A DNA stretch of 11,143 nt from NCBI GenBank assembly GCA_016764135.1, contig JAESSL010000291.1:1-11143 (forward strand), read 5' to 3'. The position numbers and the translations under genes were made by a program. The number at the start of each line of letters is the position of its first letter. The first letter of the stretch is position 1. Of this stretch, positions 1 through 6,390 are shown piece after piece. The notes beneath the pieces were generated by a model. The model was given only the letters and a program-made list of their open reading frames with translations. It was not told where the DNA came from and did not search any database. Source of the DNA: Alphaproteobacteria bacterium. GTDB taxonomy: Bacteria > Pseudomonadota > Alphaproteobacteria > UBA8366 > GCA-2717185.

Positions 1-539
1 AAATCGGTAAATCGATAGGCCAGTTCCGCGCCGGGCACGCTGATGGCGCCCGGAATACTGTTCGCATGATACTCTTCATAGGAGCGGCTATCAAAAAGGA
101 CAAAATCCGCCTTGTCGTCGATGAGACCCTGAAGCGCCTCCGCTGTAATCCACGGCGTTTCAGCTTCGTGCTCCACGACTTCCGCAAACGCCTTGCTGGG
201 CACGTGAACACCGCTATAGACCGGATGTCCCGCAGCGTCCCAGGCGTCCACGCCGCCCGTCAGGACCGATACATCGCTATATCCCAACGACGCCATGCGC
301 TGGGCGGCGCGGTCGGCAAGTCCCTCGCCGGTATCGCACCAGACAACGCGCGTATCGCGCCGGGGTACAAGCGCATCCACCAGAGCTTCGAGCCGCCCGA
401 GGGGCACGCAACACGCCATCAGCAAATGTCGGGCGTCAAACGGCGCTTCTTCCCGCGCATCGAATAAGGCGATTTCGCCACCGTCATGAAAGCGAGCCCG
501 TAAATCATCCGCAGAAATCTGTCCGATGGAATCGGTCAT
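1..539 (-). CDS. Multidomain rhodanese-like sulfurtransferase, C-terminus outside window
   Basis: Only the first 179 codons are in the window; the gene runs off the left edge. Two rhodanese modules are visible. Domain 1 (about residues 7-105) has the entry motif FDAREE (26-31), a candidate active-site cysteine C68 in VVWCDTGEG, and the closing signature LTGGVDAW (93-100). Domain 2 begins near residue 130 and shows VLFDSRSYEEYH followed by IPGAISVPG (162-170). Rhodaneses move sulfane sulfur from thiosulfate or persulfides to thiol acceptors. Tandem-domain members are usually cytosolic, and no signal peptide is seen here. The ATG at 539 is preceded by AAGGGGAAC, a good ribosome binding site. 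It is the third gene of a minus-strand series after the dioxygenase and the DLH-family hydrolase, 102 bp behind the latter, and that gap holds 13-bp repeats. The family call is confident; the sulfur donor and acceptor are unknown. Confidence 0.88.
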   Translation of the reverse strand, partial: MTDSIGQISADDLRARFHDGGEIALFDAREEAPFDARHLLMACCVPLGRLEALVDALVPRRDTRVVWCDTGEGLADRAAQRMASLGYSDVSVLTGGVDAWDAAGHPVYSGVHVPSKAFAEVVEHEAETPWITAEALQGLIDDKADFVLFDSRSYEEYHANSIPGAISVPGAELAYRFTD

Positions 540-571
540 ATTGTTCCCCTTATTCGCGTGGTGTGGCGTTA

Positions 572-623
572 GATTATCCGGTCATTCGATCTGGTCACTC
601 AGTCCGGTTGCTCAGTCCGGTCA
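572..623. repeat. Four imperfect 13-bp tandem repeats
   Basis: Four head-to-tail 13-bp units fill the gap between the rhodanese start and the hydrolase stop: GATTATCCGGTCA (572-584), TTCGATCTGGTCA (585-597), CTCAGTCCGGTTG (598-610) and CTCAGTCCGGTCA (611-623). The last two differ at two positions, and all four share the core TCyGGT. They lie 33-84 bp upstream of the rhodanese start codon, so they could be a regulator binding array or simply slippage-generated DNA. Confidence 0.75.
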
Positions 624-641
624 CCAGGGAAAATTAACGGG

Positions 642-1337
642 TCAGGAAAGATGGGCCCGGAAGTGAGCCAGAGTGCGTTCGCGCGCTTTTGCCGCAGCGG
701 CTTCGTTATGGGGCGGGTAGCCATACCGATTAAACCCGTGTTCGGTCCCCGGATACACATGGACGTCGACATTGTCCCAATCGCCCATTCGCGCACGAAT
801 GGCGTCGACGGTTGCTTGTGGGACATGTGGATCGTCAGAAGCGAAATTCATCAAAATGGGACACCCCAGATTGTCCGCTTCGTCGAGATGTTCGTCTATC
901 TGGACGCCGTAATAGCTAACGCCCGCTTGAATAGGCAACCGCGTACCGGCGAGATAGGTGAATTTCCCGCCCAGACAAAATCCCATGACGCCAACCTTGC
1001 CCGTGCAATCGTCCCGATCTTTCAAAATGGCGGCGACATCGCCCAGATCCTTTATGAACTGATCGGTGTTCATGGCGGCGCGCAAGGACTGGGCCTTTTC
1101 ACGTCCTTCATCTGTATACGAAAGGTACTGGCCCGCTTCTTCACGCCAATACACATCCGGCGCAATAACGACAAAGCCAGCCTCAGCGTACCCGTCCACG
1201 ACCGAGCGAATATGATCGTTGGTGTTGAACACCTCCGGCAACAACACAATCCCCGGCGCGGGCGTAATCTCCGGCGTGGCCAGATATCCGGCGAAAGTCC
1301 CGCCATCCGCCGCCGTTAGTTCAATGATTTGCCCCAT
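642..1337 (-). CDS. Dienelactone hydrolase family protein (cytosolic)
   Basis: The 231-residue alpha/beta hydrolase is close to the usual length of carboxymethylenebutenolidase-type enzymes. The catalytic triad is readable: nucleophile C121 in GFCLGG, D169 in ASDDPHVP and H200 in GTEHGF. E35 in LLPEVFN matches the conserved glutamate that controls the cysteine in classical dienelactone hydrolase. Such enzymes hydrolyse dienelactones or other small esters and lactones. No signal peptide is seen, so it should be cytosolic. The ATG at 1337 follows a GGGGGA ribosome binding site. It starts 45 bp after the upstream dioxygenase stop on the same strand, consistent with one operon in which an oxygenated product is hydrolysed next. 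The actual substrate is not inferable, and many family members do not act on dienelactone. Confidence 0.93.
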   Translation of the reverse strand: MGQIIELTAADGGTFAGYLATPEITPAPGIVLLPEVFNTNDHIRSVVDGYAEAGFVVIAPDVYWREEAGQYLSYTDEGREKAQSLRAAMNTDQFIKDLGDVAAILKDRDDCTGKVGVMGFCLGGKFTYLAGTRLPIQAGVSYYGVQIDEHLDEADNLGCPILMNFASDDPHVPQATVDAIRARMGDWDNVDVHVYPGTEHGFNRYGYPPHNEAAAAKARERTLAHFRAHLS

Positions 1338-1382
1338 ATTTCCCCCAAGTTCAGTCTAAACGTTGACGGCCAGTTTCAGCCA

Positions 1383-2234
1383 TCAAGCGGCAAGCGCATC
1401 GCCTTCCAGCGTAATTCGATGCATCAAGCGTCGTGCGCCGTGATAGTCGTTCACAGCGTAATGCCAGGTCGCCCGGTTGTCCCAGAACGCAATGGATCCG
1501 GTCCGCCACTGAAAACGATAAGCGTGCTCCGGTTGCCGCGCGTGCTCGTACAACATTTCAAGCAGCGCTTTACTTTCCTTCTCCACCCACCCCTCGATAC
1601 CGATCGTGAAGCCCGGGTTCACATACAGCGCCTTTCGGCCGCTGATGGGGTGGCTGATGATTAACGGGTGAACGGCGTCCTGCGTCGCCTCTTGAGCGTT
1701 ACGCAGGCGGTCCCCGGCGTCATTGTCCTTATCCTTGAAACGCGCGGCGTTTTCACCAAAGACATGCCGGCTGGAATGCACCCCCCGCAGGCCGCCCAGA
1801 GTCTCTTTCAAGCCATCAGACAAGGTGTCGTAGGCGCTATACATGCTGGCGAATATCGTGTCGCCGCCAGACGGCGGCGTTTCGCGCGCCAGCAACATCG
1901 ACCCCATGGCTGGTTCCTTGTCATAACTGTGATCCGTGTGCCAACCGCCGCCAATGTTGGTTTTCTGTTCCGGTTCTTTGCGAACTTCCGCAATCATCGG
2001 ATAATCGAGAACCGGCGTAAAAAACCGGTTAATATTAATATTGGAGAATCGACTGGCGAACGCGGCGTGCGTCTCCGGCGTAATATCCTGATCGCGAAAG
2101 AACAGGACGCCATATTCACCCAATCCTTTACGTAAGACAGCGATCGTGTCGTCGGTCATGGAGTCGTTCAGGTTCAGCTCCCGTACAAAGGCGCCAACGC
2201 CGCCCCCGCTTGGTTCAATAATTGGATTGCTCAC
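1383..2234 (-). CDS. TauD/TfdA family Fe(II)/2-oxoglutarate dioxygenase
   Basis: This 283-residue protein has the complete metal triad of the family: H99 and D101 in GWHTDHSY and the distal H258 in WDNRATWHYAV. R269, eleven residues after H258, fits the 2-oxoglutarate-binding arginine, and R273, fifteen after, sits where E. coli TauD has its sulfonate-contacting arginine. These enzymes hydroxylate a C-H next to a heteroatom, using O2 and 2-oxoglutarate, which often releases sulfite, an aldehyde or a phenol. The start is GTG at 2234, chosen because AAAGGAG lies 6 nt upstream and the next in-frame Met is at residue 26. It is the first gene of the minus-strand arm that diverges from the TRAP operon. 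Family members act on taurine, alkylsulfates, herbicides and other compounds, so calling it taurine dioxygenase would go too far. Confidence 0.93.
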   Translation of the reverse strand: MSNPIIEPSGGGVGAFVRELNLNDSMTDDTIAVLRKGLGEYGVLFFRDQDITPETHAAFASRFSNININRFFTPVLDYPMIAEVRKEPEQKTNIGGGWHTDHSYDKEPAMGSMLLARETPPSGGDTIFASMYSAYDTLSDGLKETLGGLRGVHSSRHVFGENAARFKDKDNDAGDRLRNAQEATQDAVHPLIISHPISGRKALYVNPGFTIGIEGWVEKESKALLEMLYEHARQPEHAYRFQWRTGSIAFWDNRATWHYAVNDYHGARRLMHRITLEGDALAA

Positions 2235-2412
2235 CGTGAACTCCTTTCAATAAAGACCGCTCAGTAATAGAGAGGTTAATTCCCTTTGCCGCCAAACGCC
2301 AATTCCGAGGATTCCGAATGGACGGGAAACCCGGCTGCCTGGCGGCGCTCGCCCCCTAAAAACATTAGCATCCGTTATCATTTATTAGCATTAGTCCACA
2401 TTCCGCCATTCA

Positions 2413-2441
2413 GCGTCACCTTCAAAGATTTTGAATATAAT
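2413..2441 (+). promoter_or_regulatory. Candidate promoter with overlapping 15-bp dyad (operator-like)
   Basis: A perfect -10 hexamer TATAAT lies at 2436-2441. Seventeen bases upstream, GCGTCA matches the -35 consensus at only 3 of 6 positions. The 17-bp spacer contains TTCAAAGATTTTGAA (2421-2435), a perfect dyad with 6-bp arms and a 3-bp centre, which is the classic place for a repressor. On the opposite strand, TATATT, with TTGTTT 16 bp upstream of it, could start the dioxygenase transcript from the same spot. Either transcript would have a leader of about 200 nt. Confidence 0.4.
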
Positions 2442-2573
2442 CCTACGCATTCAGAAAACAAGATGCGTCACCCAACATCGGCAAACTTGGGAGACTCTTG
2501 CAAAGGATCCAACGACGGCAATAATTCGTTGAACTTTGGCGCTTTCCTGCGCCACAGAGAGAATCCATCATTG

Positions 2574-2602
2574 TTGACATCCCCCCAACTCGCCTGTCTA
2601 CT
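2574..2602 (+). promoter_or_regulatory. Candidate sigma70-type promoter for TRAP operon
   Basis: A perfect TTGACA at 2574-2579 is followed after 17 bp by TCTACT at 2597-2602, which matches 4 of 6 positions of TATAAT. It lies about 60 bp upstream of the dctP-type start codon, a typical distance. A small dyad, GCTGAT-GA-ATCAGC (2624-2637), would fall in the 5' leader just before the ribosome binding site. Confidence 0.45.
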
Positions 2603-2661
2603 CTCGCAGTTATCTACAATTGGGCTGATGAATCAGCTCTGCACACAAATGGGAGGTCACC

Positions 2662-3696
2662 ATGAAACGTTTTCTGGTTGGCGCAGTAGCAGTCGCGGCA
2701 ATTTCCGTCGCAAGTGCGAGTCACGCCACAACCGTCATTAAAGTCCAGACCGCAAACGCGGCCGGCAGTTTTTCACTTAATTACCTGAACGAACACTGGG
2801 TGCCGAAGCTTGAAGCCATGACATATGGCAATATCAAGATCGACATTCGCCCCAGCAAATCGATCGTTCCTCACCGCGAAACGCCGCAAGCCGTCGCCTC
2901 TGGCATCCTGCAAGGTGATTTGAACGCAGTTGCGTATTTCGCCGGTCGCGACCCCGTCTTCGGGATCATGGGTGATTTGATCGCCGGGTATGATACACCC
3001 GCGCAAAAACAAATGTTCTTCCGTTTCGGCGGCGGCGTTGAAATTCTGCAAAAAGCCTGGGACAAGCATTATCCTGGCAAATTGCATGTCGTTGGCGCTG
3101 GCCCCTTCGCGAAAGAAGCCTTTGTCGCGTCAACACCGATCCGAAGCGTTGCTGACTTCAAGGGCGTAAAATTGCGTTCGCCAGAAGGCATGGCGGCCGA
3201 AGTGTTCCGCCGTATTGGCGCTGCGCCGACATCCATTCCGTTTCCTGAGCTTTATACAGCCCTTGAAAAAGGCGTAGTGGACGCGGCCGACGCGAGCTCC
3301 TACACGAACAATGATGCGCTTGGCTTCAACAAAATCGCCAAATTCCCGATCTATCCGGGCATTCACTCCATGGCGGTTCTGCAATTTGTCATTAATCAGG
3401 CCGTCTGGGACAAGATTGGCCCCAATGGTCAAGCTGCACTGGAAACCTGGTACTATGCCGCGTGGATCGATATGACCCGCGCCACAGACATCCAGGATCG
3501 CAAACTGGTCGCCCGGGATCGCGCTGGCAAGGGCGTCAAAGGCATCACGATCATCGATTGGCCTCAGGAAGAACGCGACAAGCTTCGTACAATTGCACGG
3601 GGCGCATGGGCCGATATCGGCAAACAAGGCAAATTGGCTCAGGAAGCCTATGACGCCCATATCAAGTTCATGAAAGTCATGGGTCTGCTTGAATAG
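2662..3696 (+). CDS. dctP: TRAP transporter substrate-binding protein (DctP family)
   Basis: This is the periplasmic solute-binding protein of a tripartite ATP-independent transporter, 344 residues long. A signal peptide covers about residues 1-22, with a basic start, a VGAVAVAAISVA core and likely cleavage after SHA. R172 in KLRSPEG occupies the conserved arginine position that in DctP/TakP-type proteins salt-bridges the carboxylate of the ligand. FPELYTALEKGVVDAAD (194-210) is the standard family signature. The segment with PFPELY, the NDALGF stretch and PGIHSM resembles the alpha-keto-acid/haloaromatic-type (TakP/FcbT1) branch more than C4-dicarboxylate DctP, but this is by eye. GGGAGG 5 nt before the ATG is an excellent ribosome binding site. 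It is the first gene of the P-Q-M operon. The ligand is probably a carboxylate and otherwise unknown. Confidence 0.95.
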   Translation: MKRFLVGAVAVAAISVASASHATTVIKVQTANAAGSFSLNYLNEHWVPKLEAMTYGNIKIDIRPSKSIVPHRETPQAVASGILQGDLNAVAYFAGRDPVFGIMGDLIAGYDTPAQKQMFFRFGGGVEILQKAWDKHYPGKLHVVGAGPFAKEAFVASTPIRSVADFKGVKLRSPEGMAAEVFRRIGAAPTSIPFPELYTALEKGVVDAADASSYTNNDALGFNKIAKFPIYPGIHSMAVLQFVINQAVWDKIGPNGQAALETWYYAAWIDMTRATDIQDRKLVARDRAGKGVKGITIIDWPQEERDKLRTIARGAWADIGKQGKLAQEAYDAHIKFMKVMGLLE

Positions 3697-3732
3697 TTGA
3701 GCAGCCACACGTTTTCTATTCGATAAGACACA

Positions 3733-3759
3733 GCCGTGGCGGATTTCTCCCGTCACGGC
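3733..3759 (+). terminator. Intercistronic hairpin between dctP and dctQ (attenuator-like)
   Basis: GCCGTGGCGG (3733-3742) pairs with CCGTCACGGC (3750-3759) over 10 bp with one G-U wobble and a 7-nt loop. Only a short, interrupted T-run follows (CTCTTTTCC), so it is more likely a partial terminator or a 3' mRNA-protecting structure than a full stop. Such hairpins after binding-protein genes commonly yield more binding protein than permease. Confidence 0.55.
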
Positions 3760-3819
3760 GCCTCTTTTCCGGGGCGCGCCATTTTGCTCGCCACCGTGCT
3801 TATTTCCCGGAGCCATACT

Positions 3820-4338
3820 ATGAAATCACTGCTTCGCGCAGTTGACAGGGTCAATCAATTTGTGGGCCTGTCCGTCTGCCACCTTTATATGATTTGCGCT
3901 ACCGTAACGGTCTACGAAGTCGCCATGCGCTATTTTTTCAACGCGCCGACTCAATGGGCGTTCGAGGTCGTGATGGTCGTTTGCGCCTCCGCCTGGGCGT
4001 TATCAGGCCCTTACATTACGATGCGCCGGTCGCATATTGCGATCACGGTCATCTATGAACACATTCACGGTCGCGCCAAATTCTGGCTCGACACGGTCAT
4101 CCTATTGGTCAGCATCACGGCGATGTTCACCTTCGTCTATGCGCTTTGGGACCCCATGTTCCACGCAATTCGCGGGCTGGAGCGCAGTGGCACATCCTTT
4201 AACTCACCGGAGCCGTTGATCCTGAAAACGCTGCTTTTTGTTGGCGCATTACTGTATGGGATTCAGCTGATTGTTAACCTGATTAAACACATAACCGACG
4301 ACGGCGTCCCGAAGTCGACAGAACTTCCGGGAGACTGA
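3820..4338 (+). CDS. dctQ: TRAP transporter small permease (DctQ family)
   Basis: This 172-residue inner-membrane protein has four predicted helices (about 14-34, 47-67, 89-109, 134-155), the DctQ topology. The family signature is visible as R37, W46 and E49 in the stretch MRYFFNAPTQWAFEV. ERSGTSFNSPEP (121-132) before helix 4 is typical of the subgroup. DctQ binds DctM and is required for transport. I chose ATG 3820 because CCCGGAGCC lies just before it. A GTG at 3736 would add 28 residues, but it begins inside the intercistronic hairpin and that extension is not membrane-like. It ends 4 bp before the large permease, so the two are surely cotranscribed. No odd residues are seen. Confidence 0.93.
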   Translation: MKSLLRAVDRVNQFVGLSVCHLYMICATVTVYEVAMRYFFNAPTQWAFEVVMVVCASAWALSGPYITMRRSHIAITVIYEHIHGRAKFWLDTVILLVSITAMFTFVYALWDPMFHAIRGLERSGTSFNSPEPLILKTLLFVGALLYGIQLIVNLIKHITDDGVPKSTELPGD

Positions 4339-4342
4339 TTCA

Positions 4343-5665
4343 ATGGATTATGATATTCAAACCACGACCTTTCTTATTGTAGGGTCGATGATCGGGTTGA
4401 TGATGGTCGGCATTCCGCTGGGCATTGTGACGCTGACGGTATCTATCGCAACCGCCCTAGCCTATTTTGGGCCGCCCGGCCTGTTTCTGGTCGCGAGTAA
4501 TGCACAAGGGTTGCTCGAAGCCTACCCGTTGGTGGCGGTGCCATTATTCGTTCTTATGGCGAATATTCTGGAAAAATCCGGTGTGGCGGAGGATCTGTTC
4601 GACGCCATGTCGATTATCGCCGGACGCCTGCGCGGCGGCGTCGCGGTACAGACCACCTTGGTTGCTGTCCTTATGGCCGCGATGACTGGCATCATGGGCG
4701 GCGAAATCGTCATGCTGGGCCTTATCGCCCTGCCGCAAATGCTGCGGCTTGGGTATGACAAGAAGCTCGCCATGGGAACGATCTGCGCTGGTGGCTCCCT
4801 TGCGACCCTGATACCGCCATCCGTCATCATGATCATTTATGGTCTAACGGCGAATGTGTCGATTTCCGACCTGTTCATTGGCGGGTTCCTGCCCGGCTTC
4901 CTTTTGGCCAGTCTTTACATCACCTATATTTTAATTCGCTGTCAAATTCAGCCGCATCTCGCGCCACTCCCCGAAGAAGGGTTGGTCAAAATGAGTTCGG
5001 CCGAACGTAACAGAAAAATGAAGGGCCTGATCCTGCCGATGCTCCTGATATTCTGGGTGCTCGGGAGTATTTACGGTGGCATTGCGACGGTGACGGAAGC
5101 CGCCGCTGTTGGCGTTTTCGGCGCCATGATCGCCTCGACCGTTCGCGGCAAAATGACCTGGGACATGCTTCAGGAAGCCTTGCGCCGCACCATGGTCACG
5201 GTCGGCACCATCATCTGGCTGGTGCTGGGCGCGGTGAGCTTTGTCGGTATCTACAACGTTATTGGCGGCAATGAATTCGTGCAGGGGCTTCTCGAAGGCC
5301 TCGACGTGCCGCCGCTTGGCGTGATCTTCGTTATCATGGGCATCCTGGTTGTGCTTGGCACGTTCATGGAATGGATCGCGATTGCGTATATCACGGTGCC
5401 AATCTTTGCGCCGGTCGTCGTCAAGCTTGGCTTTGACCCGATATGGTTTGGCATTCTGTTCGTCATGAACATCCAAATTTACTTCCTGTCACCGCCTTTC
5501 GGACCTGCCTGTTTCTGGCTGAAAAGTGTGGCGCCTCCGGACATTACGCTACAGGATATTTTCCTGGCGGTGCTGCCCTTCATCGGGTTGCAGATCATTG
5601 GCTTGACGCTGGTGATCGTCTTTCCGGAGATTGTTACATTCTTGCCGGATCTTCTAGGCGACTAA
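4343..5665 (+). CDS. dctM: TRAP transporter large permease (DctM family)
   Basis: This 440-residue polytopic protein is of normal family length, with about 12 hydrophobic segments across its full length. DctM is the transport subunit and drives uptake by a sodium or proton gradient. Family hallmarks are PLFVLMANILEKSG (67-80), the GIMGGEIVMLGLIALPQM region (117-133), GGSLATLIPPS (150-160) followed by a YG turn, and SPPFGPACFWLK in the C-terminal half. The ATG at 4343 is 4 bp after the small-permease stop and uses GGGAG within that gene's last codons, so translational coupling is likely. A strong terminator 30 bp downstream closes the operon. There is no frameshift or truncation. Confidence 0.96.
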   Translation: MDYDIQTTTFLIVGSMIGLMMVGIPLGIVTLTVSIATALAYFGPPGLFLVASNAQGLLEAYPLVAVPLFVLMANILEKSGVAEDLFDAMSIIAGRLRGGVAVQTTLVAVLMAAMTGIMGGEIVMLGLIALPQMLRLGYDKKLAMGTICAGGSLATLIPPSVIMIIYGLTANVSISDLFIGGFLPGFLLASLYITYILIRCQIQPHLAPLPEEGLVKMSSAERNRKMKGLILPMLLIFWVLGSIYGGIATVTEAAAVGVFGAMIASTVRGKMTWDMLQEALRRTMVTVGTIIWLVLGAVSFVGIYNVIGGNEFVQGLLEGLDVPPLGVIFVIMGILVVLGTFMEWIAIAYITVPIFAPVVVKLGFDPIWFGILFVMNIQIYFLSPPFGPACFWLKSVAPPDITLQDIFLAVLPFIGLQIIGLTLVIVFPEIVTFLPDLLGD

Positions 5666-5695
5666 CCGTCAAGGGTTCTATACGTTGATACGAAA

Positions 5696-5731
5696 ACACC
5701 CTCGCGTTTCACGACGCGGGGGTGTTTTTTT
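5696..5731 (+). terminator. Rho-independent terminator of TRAP operon
   Basis: ACACCCTCGCGT (5696-5707) pairs with ACGCGGGGGTGT (5714-5725) over 12 bp with one G-U wobble and a 6-nt loop TTCACG. A run of seven T (5725-5731) follows directly, and A residues 5693-5695 can extend the stem. It lies 30 bp after the large-permease stop. The A-run on the left may allow weaker termination on the minus strand too. Confidence 0.95.
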
Positions 5732-5830
5732 GAGTGAACGCGAAAACTCTATTTCGAGAAACAGCCCGGTTTTGGCAAATAGCAGCGTGACGAAATTACA
5801 GTATTTCACGAGACCGTCCGACTTTTCAGA

Positions 5831-6223
5831 CTAACCGGGATTGCACGCCCTCCTCCTTGAATGTTTCGCCAATATGGAATTGCGAATTGAACCGCCTTCT
5901 TCATTGCGCCAAATGACGCCCGAAACACCCGGATCAAGGCCGAAGCGGAAACGCTTGTGATCGTCCTCGCCAAGAGTACGTTGATTGGATGCTGTTATCT
6001 GAAGGAAACGACCAATACGATTTATCTCGGCCAATTGGCGGTAAAAGCCGCGTATTGAAAACGGGGCGTTCTCACAAAAATAGTAAACATCGCCGTCGAC
6101 GAAGCGCGGCGTCGGAGGAAGCCTTGCTTGTCGCTTGAGACCCGCATCGAACTCACCGGGAACCACCAAAACCGCCGAACTTTTGAAGCGCTCGGGTTTG
6201 TCAAAACAACCGAGAACAGCCAT
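5831..6223 (-). CDS. Hypothetical protein, unrecognised
   Basis: An open frame of 130 codons from ATG 6223, or 137 from GTG 6244, that I do not recognise. For the coding hypothesis: no stop in about 410 bp, a balanced residue composition and a patterned middle (VDGDVYYFCEN, FYRQLAEINRIGRFLQI, FRFGLDPGVSG). Against it: a poor ribosome binding site (GGGGCGG about 13 nt upstream), a more even third-position base use than in the neighbours, and a C-terminal end rich in Arg and Lys that looks untidy. No signal peptide or membrane helix is seen. It stands alone between the TRAP terminator and the reductase block, next to a tandem duplication that abuts its start. It may be a small orphan gene or the remnant of a larger one. 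Confidence 0.35.
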   Translation of the reverse strand: MAVLGCFDKPERFKSSAVLVVPGEFDAGLKRQARLPPTPRFVDGDVYYFCENAPFSIRGFYRQLAEINRIGRFLQITASNQRTLGEDDHKRFRFGLDPGVSGVIWRNEEGGSIRNSILAKHSRRRACNPG

Positions 6224-6227
6224 TTTG

Positions 6228-6278
6228 GCTACAATCCGCCCCACGCGCGTTACGCTACAATCGCCCCACGCGCATTAC
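6228..6278. repeat. 26/25-bp tandem duplication
   Basis: Two head-to-tail copies of GCTACAATC(C)GCCCCACGCGC(G/A)TTAC lie at 6228-6253 and 6254-6278. They differ by one base deletion and one G/A change. The array covers the region just upstream of the ATG of the unrecognised minus-strand ORF and includes its possible GTG start. Confidence 0.8.
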
Positions 6279-6336
6279 AATGACGCGGCGCCTCTGATCA
6301 TAGGGTGGCCAAATCCACCAATACCGCCTTAGCGAT

Positions 6337-6376
6337 ACAAAAATAGCGCACCGTAGTATCCACTGGGCGCGCTATT
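6337..6376 (-). terminator. Second hairpin with U-tract, minus strand
   Basis: Read on the minus strand, AATAGCGC (6376-6369) pairs with GCGCTATT (6349-6342) as a perfect 8-bp stem. The 19-nt interior can continue with GCC/GGT and AGT/ACT pairs, and the right arm runs into TTTTT (6343-6339). It lies 22 bp beyond the first terminator, so it may be a back-up terminator or the end of a small RNA. Confidence 0.5.
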
Positions 6377-6390
6377 GTAATTTCAGGCAC

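Larger units (their letters stand above)
2235..2661. promoter_or_regulatory. Divergent intergenic control region
   Basis: This 427-bp stretch separates the dioxygenase (minus) from the TRAP operon (plus). I see no convincing gene in it. It contains a direct repeat ATTAGCAT at 2364 and 2384 (20 bp apart), a 15-bp dyad TTCAAAGATTTTGAA at 2421-2435 abutting TATAAT at 2436-2441, an inverted repeat TGGCGC-N6-GCGCCA at 2537-2554, a TTGACA-type promoter candidate at 2574-2602 and a dyad GCTGAT-GA-ATCAGC at 2624-2637. The density of dyads suggests regulated promoters for both arms. Confidence 0.6.

Noticed and set aside
651..1319. Long plus-strand open frame opposite the cytosolic hydrolase
   Set aside because: The minus strand encodes a complete hydrolase with an intact triad. 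The plus-strand translation has no family features and no good ribosome binding site.
1668..2135. Plus-strand open frame opposite the first dioxygenase
   Set aside because: It is antisense to a gene with all metal-binding residues; composition is Arg-rich and unpatterned.
1..2234. Assigning the first dioxygenase as taurine dioxygenase (tauD)
   Set aside because: Matching arginine positions occur across the family, and no TauABC or sulfite-handling genes are present, so a gene symbol would overstate the evidence.
2286..2741. Plus-strand frame across the divergent control region into dctP
   Set aside because: It overlaps the dctP start and signal peptide in another frame, lacks a ribosome binding site, and reads as low-structure sequence. 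The region is better explained as regulatory.
3130..3816. 228-codon minus-strand frame opposite the TRAP binding protein
   Set aside because: It is antisense to a confidently identified gene and crosses the intercistronic hairpin; no recognisable motif.
3736..3819. N-terminal extension of the small permease from GTG 3736
   Set aside because: It starts inside a hairpin, adds a non-membrane tail unlike the family, and a proper ribosome binding site precedes ATG 3820.
4931..5476. 181-codon minus-strand frame opposite the large permease
   Set aside because: Its Asp/His/Arg-rich composition is the usual antisense image of a membrane protein gene.
5792..5807. GAAAT-N6-ATTTC inverted repeat downstream of the orphan ORF
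   Set aside because: Short A/T-rich arms and no T-run after it; too weak to call a terminator.
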